DNA of 64,000 nt from positions 5,488,128 to 5,552,127 of the forward strand of contig JAYGXS010000008.1 of NCBI GenBank assembly GCA_036362985.1, read 5' to 3'. Position numbers and translations under genes: made by a program. The notes under the pieces are model-generated. The model was not told where the DNA came from. It saw nothing but the letters and a program-made list of their open reading frames with translations, and did not search any database. This document shows, piece after piece, positions 10,781 through 21,360 of this stretch (its first letter is position 1; every line of letters starts with the position of its first letter). The stretch is from Ligula intestinalis (taxonomy: Eukaryota; Platyhelminthes; Cestoda; Diphyllobothriidea; Diphyllobothriidae).

Positions 10781-11529
10781 TGGTGGATATCATCAAATTC
10801 TTATTGCAGCAGATAAAACATATTTGGGACAAGTTAGGTTCCTATTGCTGATTTATCATTCTCAAACATTCAGGCAGCAATTCAACAGCTCTCTCAAAAT
10901 GTTCTGCATCCAATAAATCTTGCTGTTTTTTGACATCAGTCAATTTCTACCTGGGAATGGCTGCTGTAATGCTATATAACCAATAATGCATCTTTCTACT
11001 AGCCGCGTACGTGTGCATAGAAACTCGCAGATCATTGCGCTATGCTTTTTGATGTTGGGTGAGGCAAACATGTTACATTGTAGAGCTCACTGCATTCGTC
11101 AAAAAGTACCTAACCGTATTCAGTTCTATCGACATATATGTTCTTCCTAATATATGACAATAAAAAGAATAATTTTAATTGATTGAGCACCCCATTTGGC
11201 TGCCGTCAGAAGACGAAAGAAGCGTAGAGGGCACTTCATCTCCTTCTTTTTGCAATCGAAATTGTCATTTTTGTCCGAATCTTATGAAGTAGAGAGTTTT
11301 TTTTTTCTATTGAAAACGACACCTGTCTTATAAAGTGCCATAATATCAAAATCTAGGCAATGGGATACCTGTAGCTCATTCATTTAAATATTCACTTTGA
11401 AAAAAATGATAGGTCAGATGGTAGTTGGTTCCGAATGAACTGCTATAATTACATCACATTTTGGCAATTTTCTTATGAACTAAGTAGTTTCCTTATAAAT
11501 AGTACTCTCAAAAGTCAGTTTTAAGCAAA

Positions 11530-11990
11530 TATATATGTTTCCAGCAAGTTTTTACCAGGCCAAATATTTGCAGGGAAAATGAAAGCTGTACAAACAATTA
11601 AAGTTTGAACATGTAGAAAAATCAGTCGCTGGCTGACATGGACGTAGATTGGCCGCGGCAGACTGTGTCAATCTGCGCAAGTAGGCGAGATGGGCGCGGT
11701 TGGTGGATGTATGCGAAATGCCGTTGACACCTGGCGTCGGTGTCGGCCACGGAAGCGTAAAGTCTTGTGTCTGCGTCTTCTGACAACACAACACTGCATT
11801 TGGCAGCAGTAAAGGCACTATTTCGGCTGTTCCTAGCACCCGTTGGTGCAGACTGGCATAGACGGCAGTGGCCAATCGACATCTATGCTAGACAATATAT
11901 TGTTTTTTTTTCACGTTCGAACTATATTTATTTTGTGTTGCTGTCATTTTTCCTGCAAAAGTTTGGCCTGATGAAGAAAATGACTTTTTA
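11530..11990 (-). mobile_element. P1 PLE fragment, foldback form (next to copy C)
   Basis: Same structure as at 1-490: PLE C-terminal tail on the minus strand (about 11875-11640, ending LPWPTPTPG) with the 3' terminus on its left (11640-11530) and an inverted copy of that terminus on its right (11870-11990, containing TGGCCTGATGAAG). It occupies the same place relative to R as in copies A and B, so it was probably present before R was duplicated. Confidence 0.65.
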
Positions 11991-12480
11991 AATAATATAT
12001 TTTTGGACAGCACGTTAGGTGACCTACGATTTAGGCATTTACTACTGTATGTACCCTTAGCATGCAGCTGAAATCAAAACTCATCTTTAGATATTTAATC
12101 CGTACTCTTAAGCCAGCTTGCTACTCACCAATGAAAATACGACCAGTTTAAAATGGCTTCCATCGATCTGGTACAACGATCATGAATGGAAGAATTCAAA
12201 TATATAACTGGTATTTAAAAATCTGCAATTATTGAATACGCTTAGGTGTTTTGACATTATTCGAGCCGGTAATATATGAAAAACGGAGGACTTACCAAAT
12301 AGGGTGAAGCAGCTAGAAACGCAGCATGCAAGCGCAGACAGACACACCACTTTCAACCACATCTTCTGCGTGCGTGACTGCAAAAGAATTTCCCATGTCA
12401 AATGGTTAGCATATATTAGCCAAAACTGAACCAATGAATGTCAGCCAATCGCCGAGGGCAATTTTTGTCAAATAAGCTTG
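11991..12480 (-). other. Possible start of a spliced gene, signal-peptide-like exon
   Basis: On the minus strand an ATG at 12362-12360 (with AAG before it) opens MWLKVVCLSALA and continues with a cysteine-rich hydrophobic stretch, resembling a secretion signal. It runs for 22 codons plus one base before a perfect donor GTAAGT at 12295. Downstream there are further splice-like signals: acceptors near 12222 and 12211, a donor GTGAGT near 12128 and an acceptor TGATTTCAG near 12067. A short exon between 12210 and 12129 stays open. The same frame is also open upstream of the ATG to an earlier one at 12434-12432. Transcription is unproven. Confidence 0.3.
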
Positions 12481-13489
12481 GTTTAGTGTACCGACGTCTG
12501 AACTGTCTAAATATGGAAAAGGAAGTTTTTTCAAGCATTTTCTTTCAAGGACAGAGCACAATTTGTTGAAATTCAACAGTGTGAATGGACAGCCGCTCGA
12601 AGCTTAATCCAAAATACCATCAAGAGTTATAGACTTTATTTAATTTAAGAAAGCGAATCAAACTGATGGAATATGGGTTTTACAAAATGATATGTACCAT
12701 TAACAGTTTTTTTATGGTAAAAATGCAACACATTTATGCCAATTTGACTTGCAGAAACCTTTTCGATGTTTGCTTCCACTTGGCGTAATTAACTGATAAA
12801 CCGAGATAATAACAGATGAACCGTTGTGGAACTGCTTCGTTAATTAACCATGAAGAATTTTCGTATCAGAATATTAGCAGGTTAAAAGCCAATGTATATT
12901 CTGTGGCTCGTTTGGAGACCGACTGAATTGATTTCTTGTAAAACCCGATGAGTTTTAGGTGCTGCACTGTAGAGAGCCGATAGCTAACTTTGGCCCCATA
13001 CAAATAAAGCTTTACATCGTCCATTTCTCACATTCATAAATTTGTTTGACGTACTCAAGCGTGACTTGAATTATGAAACCTGTTATCTGACCACAACCTG
13101 GTCCTTGGTGTACCACGTGTCAAATATGTCTTCGTTTAGTTAGTTAACTTTAATTTTGGGGGTTATTAAAATAAACAGATGCGTCCAGTCTGTCACATTT
13201 GTAATTCATCCACATCGACAATTCTCCGCAGGACGACCACACAAAAAAGAAGACATCGTTCAAATTGGCAGCAAGGAAATAAACGTAAGCCTCTGAGTGC
13301 AGTGACATTTCCACGATATATGTCGACAAAATGCTGATCTATTTTAGTTGACGCAATTGTGAGAAAACTCGCAATATCCGGCAGGATTCGCAATCCGCAT
13401 AGGAGAGTGGCATTTTAGCCAAGCCAATGCTCTACTCACTTGAGCTACGAATGTCGTACTTCACACTGTGAGTTTAATGGCACTTTGAT

Positions 13490-14150
13490 CTATTTAACAA
13501 ATGTGTCAAGTTATTGGCACTTTTGTTGAAAAGAGAGCACAATAAGTCTTCAGTTATCTGTCTGCTAGATACATGGCTTAATAATGACATTAAGTCGCAA
13601 CACATCACTTGTCCGCAATTTTTTTTCGATCAGACAAAAAATCCTTACTCAGCTGCAGAGGTGGTAAAGTGACTGTCTTTATAAACCAGAAAGGGTGCAA
13701 AAATAGTAAGTCCTCGTTTTCTTAATCGGATGAATTATTAGCGGCCATTGTTGTAGAGTGTAAGCCTTGGTTTTGAATTAATTGTAAAAGCATGATTCAA
13801 CTCAGCATAAACATTACCCCCTCTGTATGTCAAGGTGCTTGAGTCCACTCTTTTGGTTTTCTTTGCCCAATACTTTCTGTTCTGCCTTCCGAGCATGTTA
13901 TTAGTTTAAGTTGGGACTTCAGCTGTGTAAATCTTCGCATCCTTACATTTTTAGGTTCTTACGACTTAGTGTCCTTCAACGCTTGTGCTGACGCCCCTGT
14001 TGATCACATATTGACCAACCATCCCAAGCTTTTTGTAAACAAAAATGGAGCTACGTTGTCAGGCTTCGATCTTTCTGTGTTATTGGGCCTACCAACCATC
14101 TATTTAAGTTCTAATAAAGGGCTGTTCACACAAAGCCCGACAAAAGTTTA
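13490..14150 (+). pseudogene. LINE-d endonuclease domain remnant
   Basis: Shifting frames show LLDTWLN-DIKS near 13565, GGKVTVFINQKGCKN near 13660, SEHVISLSWDFSCVNLR near 13890 (the GDFN motif region, here degraded to WDFS) and finally an open stretch 13969-14148 with ADAPVDHILTNHPKLFV and LGLPTIYLSSNKGLF. The last block is the conserved C-terminal part of the endonuclease. The same block is at about 56700-56540 on the minus strand, in an ORF of 180 codons. Confidence 0.6.
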
Positions 14151-14859
14151 AGGTTAAAGGCATGTCCCTACATAATATGTCATAGCTTCCGACCGACATT
14201 TCTGAAAAGTTGAGGAGAATATCCGAGTTCCAGTAGCAGTTCGGAAGAAGAAGAAGACGAAGAAGCGATCACTGATATAAGAGTTTCATTGTCCTGGTGT
14301 GTCGGATTCCGTTAAGAATCCTTAGACATAGGTAATAATGAACAAGTCTGAGGCATGTGCAGATAAGGGGTCAGTCAAACTTTCTGCCCTTCATGTGCAC
14401 TGGAATGTCGAGTCATGCTCCATTTATCTTACAGCATTGTCAATGAAATTTTTACTGTCTCCTGTCCTCTTGACACTGTAAGATTTGGACCTGACAGCAT
14501 CTCTTCTCCTCACCTACAAAAAGTTGACACGCAAAAAGGAATTGTTTTAAAACTAGGTCTACGAGATTCACGTACCAATGAAGCATGATATTTCCAGACT
14601 GATTGATATTTTTGTCAGTCAGCTTTTTACGTACTCTTTCCGAAACCTCGGTGTTACTCTAGCACCCAAACTTACATTTGCTCTTCATATTGAAGGCCTT
14701 TTCAATCAAATCTACATACTTTTCAATAATATTCGTCGCAAGTGCTCCAAATACTGGCAACGTCACTGATCTGAAGTGTTCTGCTGAGCATATGCATTGA
14801 ATAACTGTTATGTACGAATAGGGAGGTCAAAGGTATTTACTTACATTTTCCTTTATAAT

Positions 14860-15330
14860 ACCTGACCTGAACCTGCCGTGATCCACCGCTTGCATTTATA
14901 TCACACACCGAAAGTCCTAATCTGGTGTTGTGTCGGAACCTGTATTGTCCCTCTCATTCTGTACTGCTCTAAAGTTATTTTTTCAGCAGCCTTATTAAAA
15001 AAATACTTAGTAATTTTTAACGTAGCCTCCGAATGCTCTCTTCAGTTGCTGGTGTTATATTTGTTTTTTTTTAAACTGACAGCACCGCTTTAAAACGGTC
15101 CAGTGCTGATTGCATCCTCAATGAAATCGCTTACCCTCTTTACTTTGAACTAATGGCTGCGAAGTCTTCCCGTCAAATGCGTCGAGGATTCTGTCAGATC
15201 TTGCCGCGCATCAGCCTATCAGCACTCTGTAATCCCATTCCTAACACGCTTCCCTAACCTGTGAAGAAGCGGAAATTGAGAACTTGAAGGCTGACCTGTG
15301 TCCATAGTAGATGTGGATATCTTTACTTTT
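14860..15330 (+). pseudogene. LINE-d 3' coding end and 3' terminus
   Basis: Contains CCVGTCIVPLILYCSKVIF-like coding sequence and a degraded tail. The same sequence occurs at 22645-23060 (plus), where WRCVETCIVPLILYCSSVI-like reading is visible, and at 53740-53290 (minus). It ends with a block reading TGACCTGTGTCCATAGTAGA or near, which marks the LINE-d 3' region in all three copies. Confidence 0.55.
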
Positions 15331-15559
15331 GTGTATCACATGACGCATTGCTTAACATAACCTTTGCTCCCTGTAAATCAAACCATTTTTCGCTAAAAAA
15401 TGTAGGATTTTTCATCATTACTTAAGCAAGTATTATCTCCCTCTGTACAAAATAGCAACGAAGGCAGCGCTTTCACATTGGAAATTCAACAGGAGGAAGT
15501 CCTTAACAGTGACTCAGCTAAACAATCTTTTTCGAATATCACATATACACATAAAAGAG
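15331..15559. other. No feature recognised
   Basis: AT-rich sequence, probably continuing the LINE-d 3' untranslated region. The 53400-53460 region of copy 2 has similar short stretches. Confidence 0.3.
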
Positions 15560-16395
15560 AAGAATAGTTTGCTCCAAAATTCTAATATGTTATGATTATG
15601 GATTTTGTCCTGAGAAAACATTTTGGTTTAGTTTTTGGATTGAATTTGTATTAATTTACGTGAAAACTTAGGTAGTCCGACATAGAAGGTATGTTCATTT
15701 CTATAGATTTTTCATTTTTATGCATTTTGCAATAAAAGAACCCAAATATGAGCGAAATCCTTAAAATATATCACTGCCAGAACCGGAGACTTTCCCTCAA
15801 GTCGCTCAAACCTAAGTTTCGGAAACGTATTTATTTCCAGAAACAAAAAAAAGTCTCAGTTTTTTTTATTTATCTCAGAAATAGCAATATCCAGAGCATC
15901 TTGCAGATTTTAAGTACACTGATACTGTGGTTTGGTGTTTTGAAGCATTTTTAGGCATGATCCTAATGGCCATCATCATAAGAACTAATATCCAAAAATG
16001 CTTTCTTTTGGTATATGTTTTTATATATTTCTTATTTTAAAGGTATTGACGTAAACGTTGAATGGAAGGACAATTTATCACTTGATAAATGAAGACACTG
16101 AAGACGAAGAAAACGATGCCAGATTCTGATATGTCCCGAGGTTTATGAGGTAGAAGGAGTCAAAACCAGTTCTGATCGTGGGTGTTTTTCTGCAGGCTAG
16201 CACAGAGACAGCGAAAAGATGAATCAGCGTTTCCAGTTAAGCTTATTATAAGGCGCTGATCCTTCTAGACTGTTACTGGCCTATCGGACGAGAGAGGTAG
16301 TTCTGGCGTGGTTTCCCATGCTGCCGGTCGTCCTGGAACATTGCCGTGCACGTGGAAACGGACGTCACGTGAGCTCATGGCGCGTGTGGACAGTG
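15560..16395 (-). repeat. Repeat R, fragment E
   Basis: Matches copy B from about 25690 to 26500 in the same direction, including the ATGAAGACACTGAAGACGAAG block (26220 in B, 16090 here) and the GCGCTGATCCTTCTAGACTG block. It is cut at about 16395 by the 3' end of the Jockey-like element. It is the tail part of R only and holds no exon. Confidence 0.65.
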
Positions 16396-16416
16396 TGTGT
16401 CGTAGCACGTAGTTGT

Positions 16417-17336
16417 TCAGCGATCCCCGTAGGAGTCCAAACTGGGAGTATTTGGGAGACGGAGAAAAGCCGCGAACTCGACCGGCTTGAGCCAAAGGTC
16501 CGCGGGAGTGAGGTGGGTGCCTGGCCGGGAACTGCAGGTGAAAAGGTGACGGCAGTTATGTGGCGAGATGCCACAGTCAGGACAGCAGTCGGGAATGGAT
16601 GGGTCGAGCCGGTTTTGGTACTGGCGATGGAGCATGCAGTAGCCACTGCGTAGCTGCGCCAGGGTACAGTGCGTAACCCGCGAGAGATGACGTTCCGAGA
16701 ACGCAATCTGAAGTGGATAGCCGCCTAAAAGGAGGGGGGACTGTAACCTAATTTCTCCTCGACAACGACCCTCTGGTGGAGACGCTGGAATCCTGTCTTT
16801 GTGGCAGAGCTATCAACAGGTAGATCCGCGAGGGACGAGACAACAGCTTCCTTGTGGAGTGCTCGAATAGACGGCTGGACGCTGTGGCTGGGCTCGCGAG
16901 CTTTGCAGCGGTGATAATTGGGATGGCCTGGTTGCGAACAAGTCCACCAGAATTGCCGGCTAAGGAGATTGTTGTGATGGCGACGGTTAGAATAGAAGCC
17001 TTCGCATGACGATGATCTATAGGCGACATTTTATAGCAACTCGGGATTGTGCGGAGGGCAGCTTTCTGTGCTGACTGGAAGGCTGAAAGAGCTCATCGTA
17101 GGAGACTAAATTGATGCTGCATAAGTGAGGTGCGGCTTGGCCAGTGCCTTGAAAGCAGTCAACAAAATCTCTTTCGGGCAGCCCCAGGATGTACTTGCTA
17201 GAGCCATGAGGACCTTGGTGCAACGGCTCACTTTGTTTGCGATCTCCCTGGCATGGTCTGCGAACGTAAAAAGCGGATCAAATAACACGCCAAGGAGTTG
17301 GCAAATCCGGTTCTTCAAACGGCATGGCTTATTGAC
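16417..17336 (-). pseudogene. Jockey-like reverse transcriptase, thumb and C-terminal part
   Basis: The C-terminal segment of the Jockey-like element after the interruption. Clear blocks are at 17300-17110 (LGVLFDPLFTFADH to KPHLTYAAS), 17029-16900 (KMSPIDHRH region) and 16690-16417 (LRSGYCMLHRQYQNRLD then PDCCPDCGISPHNC, with Cys/His spacing typical of Jockey-clade C-termini). It ends in a stop at about 16417. At least three frame changes are needed. Confidence 0.75.
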
Positions 17337-18572
17337 TGAATGACACACCATTGAAGGAAGTGAACGCCCAGAAAGACTTGCCAGTCTGAATCACGCCCTC
17401 GCTTAAACCCTCCCTGCATTGCGCAAAGGTAGCCAAGTCCGCGATGTCGATCCTATACCTCGTCAAACGAGCTTTTTCTTCCTTCAATGAAGAGGGCTTC
17501 ACAAAAGTCTTCGGAACCTTCGTACGACCGCACCTAGAATCCGCTATCCAAGCTTGGAGACCCTGGGCCAGGAAAGACATTAACATCCTGGAAAAGGTAC
17601 AACGGCGTGCAACCAAACTTTTTATGGGGCAGAGCTCGCAGCCTTATGAAGCACGGCTGTCGAATCTCACCATCTTCCCGCTGCGCTACAGGCAGCTTTG
17701 GCGGGCCTGGTACAAGCATTCCGCGTATTACGTCTTCAAGACTGCTATCTTATATCAGGGGATTTTTTCGAATTAGCAACGACCACGTATCTGAGGGGTC
17801 ATCCCCTCAAAGTGAAGGTGACAGAGGCCATGCTGGACGCTCGCAAACCCTTCTTTTCAAAAAGGGTGGTTGGAGCATGGAATGCGCTTCCTCAGGACGT
17901 TGTTGTGTCGGAATCGCTAGAGGGTTTTAAGCAAAAACGGGATCAATATAGCAGTGCACGATGGATCGTTACATACAATTTGCAATAATAATCATACTAC
18001 TTCCAATTTGCAGAAGTATTAGTTTTATATCCATTTACGTTTGCTATTTATAATGCCCTCCCACGCATAGCCTCATGCGAAGGTCTCCGAGGTCTACCCT
18101 TCTTGGCTATCTAAGAACCGTGATTACCCGCTGGCGATCTTATCAGCCAGACATGATGGTTTAAAAGTTCACCTTGGTTGGACCCAAAGCCGACTGTCTA
18201 CGATCTGAATGGATGCCTCTGTTATTCCAGTTCCGTTGGCGGACTCTGCAATCAGCAAGGAAGAATTAGAACGTGGCTTCCTCACAGTGATGATCCTGGG
18301 AACCTTTGCAATGCCCCACCCCCAGTGAGAACCCCCTTTTTTCTCCTAAATCCCACGCATAACCCCCATAAGGCCGATGATATTTCTCCTAAAAATCCCT
18401 AAGGAGTTTTTTCACTGTCTGCTCCTGTTTTCATCCTATGACTCAGGACAACTGGCCTCGCCAACAGTCTAAGCAACACATGTTTTGCTAGCACTGTACA
18501 TATGTACAATTATGGCACTCAAATTAATTTTTCCTACATATCCTCAATATACTGATACTGATACTGAGATTG
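17337..18572 (+). mobile_element. LINE-a, CR1-like 3' fragment nested in LINE-b
   Basis: From 17345 the plus strand matches the C-terminal part of the long CR1-like ORF at 21200-21830: EVNAQKDLPV, SLKPSLHCAKVAKSAMSILY, FVRPHLESAIQAW, LEKVQRRATKL, then (shifted) DFFELATTTYLRGHPLKVK and WNALPQDVVVSESLEGF, ending at about 17985. The rest is a 3' untranslated region that ends in TACTGATACTGATACTGA (18550-18567). Candidate decayed target-site duplications flank it: GGCTTATTGAC (17326-17336) and GGCTTGTGAAC (18573-18583), 8 of 11 identical. Confidence 0.8.
18548..18567 (+). repeat. (TACTGA)n tail of the CR1-like LINE
   Basis: A short hexanucleotide run, about three units. CR1-clade LINEs commonly end in short tandem repeats instead of poly(A), so it fits the 3' terminus of the nested insertion. 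Confidence 0.6.
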
Positions 18573-19192
18573 GGCTTGTGAACGAGCGGTAAGGACGCAC
18601 CGTTGACGGTGATGGCCGGGTGACGATTAAACACCTTCGGATCAAGCGTGAAAACAGGTACGGACGACTTGGGTACCGCGATCGTCATTCCGCGCTGGAT
18701 GAGGAAGGTTTCGACAACAGGCATGAACTGAATGAGGAGCTGTGCAGCCTGATCAATGTTATGGTGCTGGCAGAAGAACGTAACGTCGTCCGTGTTGTAT
18801 ACCACTTGCAAAGTTGCCTATGGGAGTGCGAGCTTTCGCAGGTTGATTTTAAAGAGCGTCGGGCTGAGCAGAGAGCCTTGAGGAACGCTCCAGGTCTGCT
18901 TACGGGGCTTAGATAGAGTGCCCCGGAAGAGGACACAATCGTGACGGCCACGGATGTAAGCCGTCAACCATCGGACGAGGCCAGTTGGGACGTTTAGAGA
19001 GACCAGGTCCTGCAGGAACTGATCGTGGCGGACGCAGTCAAAGGCTCGTGACAGGTCATTTGAGACTGCCACGGTCCGCGATGCGGGCTGTCGTTGATTG
19101 GAGACCTCGAGGAGAGCGTCGCTAAGCTCAAAAAGCGCCGTTGTAGTCCCACGACCCGATCGGAAATCATGTTGGTGGCAGGATAGCTCCGC
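18573..19192 (-). pseudogene. Jockey-like reverse transcriptase, palm part
   Basis: Carries reverse transcriptase motifs A (LSRAFDCV), B (VPQGSLLSPTLF) and C (YNTDD). The stretch after motif C runs open to NGASLPLVHKP, where the CR1 fragment interrupts it. The right side resumes as VNKPCRLKNRICQLLGV at 17336, so the interruption lies within one codon neighbourhood. One shift separates motifs B and C. Residue changes in the YADD box would disable catalysis. Confidence 0.75.
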
Positions 19193-19194
19193 CG

Positions 19195-19385
19195 TAAACG
19201 TTCGTATACGTTTATATTATATTCGTTGCTAGCGTTCCAATTACTGGAAACGCCACTGACCTGAAGTGTTCTGCTGAAAAAAATGCATTAAATAGCTGTT
19301 ATGTATGAATAGGGCGGTCAAATGTATTTACTTACATATCCCTTTGTAATACCTGACCTGGACCTGACGTGATCAGCCGCTTGCG
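19195..19385 (+). mobile_element. LINE-d 3' fragment
   Basis: Matches 14700-14890 and 22525-22650. Shared blocks include GGAAACGCCACTGACCTGAAGTG, read in shorter matches, and TACCTGACCTGGACCTGACGTGATC-type endings. It sits between the 5' break of the Jockey-like element and the 5' break of the long CR1-like element. Confidence 0.6.
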
Positions 19386-21360
19386 TTCATATCAAACACT
19401 ACTACTGGAAGAGTTAGCGAGATTAGCTGCTCGGCCCGACGTCTTGATTATAGGAGACTTCAATGCCCCGCTTATCGATTGGGGTTCATCATACGCACGA
19501 GGCCCAGAGCAAGCATTCGACTGGCATTTACTAGCTCTGACACTTAATGCATCTCTCAGTCAACATGTTCTATTTCCCACCAGGGTGCGTGCGTGGCAGC
19601 AATCAGACTGCCTAGACCTGGTACTTACGAAATCGCTGGACAGCATCGACGAGGTGCAATCTCTACCTCCTCTAGGTAAAAGTGATCACATCATACTAAA
19701 TTGGGACTATTCTATATTTTCGGTACCCGAACAACCCACCAAGGTTAGAAGGAATATTTGGCGTGGTGACTTTGATCAAATGAAGACCGAAATAAACAAC
19801 ATAAATTGGGAATTGGTTTTTTCTGGCAATATAGCTGATGATTGGGGATGGTTCAGTGAGTTATTGCAAACTCTCCTGAGAAACCACTGTCCGATTACAC
19901 GGAAGAAGCTAAACAAAAAACCTCAGTGGCTGACTCAAGCGCTGAAGAAAGCGATAAATAAAAAGGGGAGATTGTTTAGAAAGTATAGAGCAGACAGAAA
20001 TCCTGTATCCCTAAATGCATACAAAACGCAGAGGAATCTCGTGAAGCGACTTATCTTCAAAGCGCGCAAAGACTTTGAAAAAGATTTACTAAACCGGGCA
20101 GTTAAAAATCCGAAGCTATTTTATGGCTACTTAAGAAAGACCACACGAAACCGGGACCCAGTTCCCCTTCTGAAGGCTAGCGATGGAACAGAAATGAGTG
20201 AGGATGGAGCAAAAGCTGAGCATCTTTCACAATTTTTCAAATCAAACTTTACAACTGAAATCGGATTCATTCCTCCAAACTATGGCTTAGATGACGGTCC
20301 AAAGATTGAAAATGTGGCCTTTGCCGAAGAAACCATTCTTCAGGAGTTAATGGCACTAAACGACTCGAAATCATCCGGTCCCGATGACATCCCGCCTAAA
20401 TTACTGAAAGAACTTGCTGGGGAGCTAGCCAAACCGCTTTCTACGCTTTTCAGTACCTCGTTTAACGCAGGTTGTTTACCCGCCGATTGGAAATCCGCAC
20501 GGATCACACCGTTGTATAAAGGGGGCAGAAAGGTTTCTGCAAACAGTTATAGACCAATCAGGCTCACTTCGATCTGTTGCAAGATTATGGAAAAAGTAGT
20601 AAAACGAGAGGTGATGCGTTTTTTAGAGCAGCATAACCTTCTATCGGATGCGCAACATGGGTTCCGCAGAGGCAGGTCCTGCGTGACGAACCTGCTCCAT
20701 TGTTTGGAACGCTGGACTCGGGCAGTTGATGGAGGAAATCCGCTTCATGTAATCTACATCGACTTCAAGAAGGCTTTTGATAGCGTCCCACATCAACGAC
20801 TTCTGCACAAACTCAGCCAAATAGGTGTTCGAGGAAATCTGCTGAAGTGGATTCAAAGCTTCTTACTTGGTCGCTCTCAAACTGTCCATATTGGTGACCA
20901 GCAGTCGGCAGACGTTGCAGTCGAGAGTGGTGTCCCCCAAGGCTCTGTCCTTGGCCCTATACTGTCCATTATATACGTCAATGACTCCGTCCGTGAACTG
21001 GACTGCGATGTGTCTATGTTTGCCGATGACATTAAGATTTGGAACGTCATCAGAAATTCAGCTGACGAAGAACATTTGCAGCTAAACCTAAATCGTCTTC
21101 AAACTTGGTCTCAAGACTGGCTTTTGCCGTTTAACGAGAACAAATGCAGTATCCTACGAGTTGGCCGACCCAGCTCTCAGAACCCCATGGTTTACAGCCT
21201 AAATGGCATCCAACTGCAAGAAGTCGACGCGCAGAAAGATTTGGGAGCATGGATCTCTACGTCTCTTAAGCCCTCGCTGCACTGCGCAAAAGTAGCCAAG
21301 TCTGCGATGTCCATCCTCTATCTTGTCAAAAGGGCTTTCTGTGCCTTCGATAAAGACTGA
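19369..21360 (+). CDS. CR1-like endonuclease/reverse transcriptase, 663-codon open frame
   Basis: Residues about 24-110 are the C-terminal part of an apurinic-type endonuclease: DVLIIGDFNAPLIDW contains the GDFN box, and SDHIILN near residue 105 contains the catalytic histidine block. A lysine/arginine-rich linker follows. Reverse transcriptase begins near residue 345 (KSSGPDDIPPKLLKEL), with ITPLYKGGRKVSANSYRPI near 380, motif A YIDFKKAFDSVPH near 463, motif B GVPQGSVLGPIL near 520 and motif C MFADDIKIW near 550, all with intact catalytic aspartates. The first ATG is in the flanking LINE-d sequence, so it is not the native start. The TGA at 21358 interrupts the native frame, which continues FAKVFGTFVRPKLEFAMQAW. 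Confidence 0.85.
   Translation: MISRLRSYQTLLLEELARLAARPDVLIIGDFNAPLIDWGSSYARGPEQAFDWHLLALTLNASLSQHVLFPTRVRAWQQSDCLDLVLTKSLDSIDEVQSLPPLGKSDHIILNWDYSIFSVPEQPTKVRRNIWRGDFDQMKTEINNINWELVFSGNIADDWGWFSELLQTLLRNHCPITRKKLNKKPQWLTQALKKAINKKGRLFRKYRADRNPVSLNAYKTQRNLVKRLIFKARKDFEKDLLNRAVKNPKLFYGYLRKTTRNRDPVPLLKASDGTEMSEDGAKAEHLSQFFKSNFTTEIGFIPPNYGLDDGPKIENVAFAEETILQELMALNDSKSSGPDDIPPKLLKELAGELAKPLSTLFSTSFNAGCLPADWKSARITPLYKGGRKVSANSYRPIRLTSICCKIMEKVVKREVMRFLEQHNLLSDAQHGFRRGRSCVTNLLHCLERWTRAVDGGNPLHVIYIDFKKAFDSVPHQRLLHKLSQIGVRGNLLKWIQSFLLGRSQTVHIGDQQSADVAVESGVPQGSVLGPILSIIYVNDSVRELDCDVSMFADDIKIWNVIRNSADEEHLQLNLNRLQTWSQDWLLPFNENKCSILRVGRPSSQNPMVYSLNGIQLQEVDAQKDLGAWISTSLKPSLHCAKVAKSAMSILYLVKRAFCAFDKD

Larger units (their letters stand above)
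6730..11530 (-). repeat. Large repeat R, copy C
   Basis: Collinear with copy B (24985-29890) and inverted to copy A. Order on the minus strand: P1 piece (upstream, 11530-11990), P3 GIY-YIG remnant, exon Y, exon Z, AT-rich tail. This is the copy with the best preserved P3 domain and with fully open Y and Z exons. 6730-8806 is its AT-rich tail with no gene visible. 9503-10126 and 10781-11529 contain only P3 3' and 5' flanking sequence. Confidence 0.7.
12480..15330 (+). mobile_element. LINE-d, decayed non-LTR retrotransposon (copy 1)
   Basis: The 12480-14200 part is inverted relative to 56100-58700, and the 14700-15330 part recurs at 19195-19385 and 22525-23110. In order: an untranslated or upstream region, an AP endonuclease-like domain (about 13490-14150), a degraded reverse transcriptase region (14350-14770, including NLGVTLAPKLTFALHI) and a 3' end with a degraded tail coding region. 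Many stops and shifts exist, so the element is dead. The clade is CR1/Jockey-like by general block order. I cannot be more precise. Confidence 0.65.
16395..19192 (-). mobile_element. LINE-b, Jockey-like non-LTR retrotransposon, split by a CR1 insertion
   Basis: The minus strand from 19192 reads HDFRSGRGTTTALFEL, then AVSNDLSRAFDCVRHDQFL (reverse transcriptase motif A), VPQGSLLSPTLF (motif B) and, after a shift, VVYNTDDVTFFCQHH (motif C, YADD changed to NTDD). At 18573 the sequence is interrupted until 17336 and then continues with LLGVLFDPLFTFADHAREI, ALASTSWGCPKEILLTAFKA, MSPIDHRHAKASIL and the C-terminal block INPSIP-like LDPSIPDCCPDCGISPHNC and HLFTCSSRPGTHLTPADLW. The 5' part, including the endonuclease, is missing. 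The element is dead (stops and shifts). Confidence 0.8.

Noticed and set aside
16318..16706. Overlapping frames of 111-113 codons on both strands
   Set aside because: Shadows of the Jockey-like C-terminal coding region, which is in a third frame on the minus strand.
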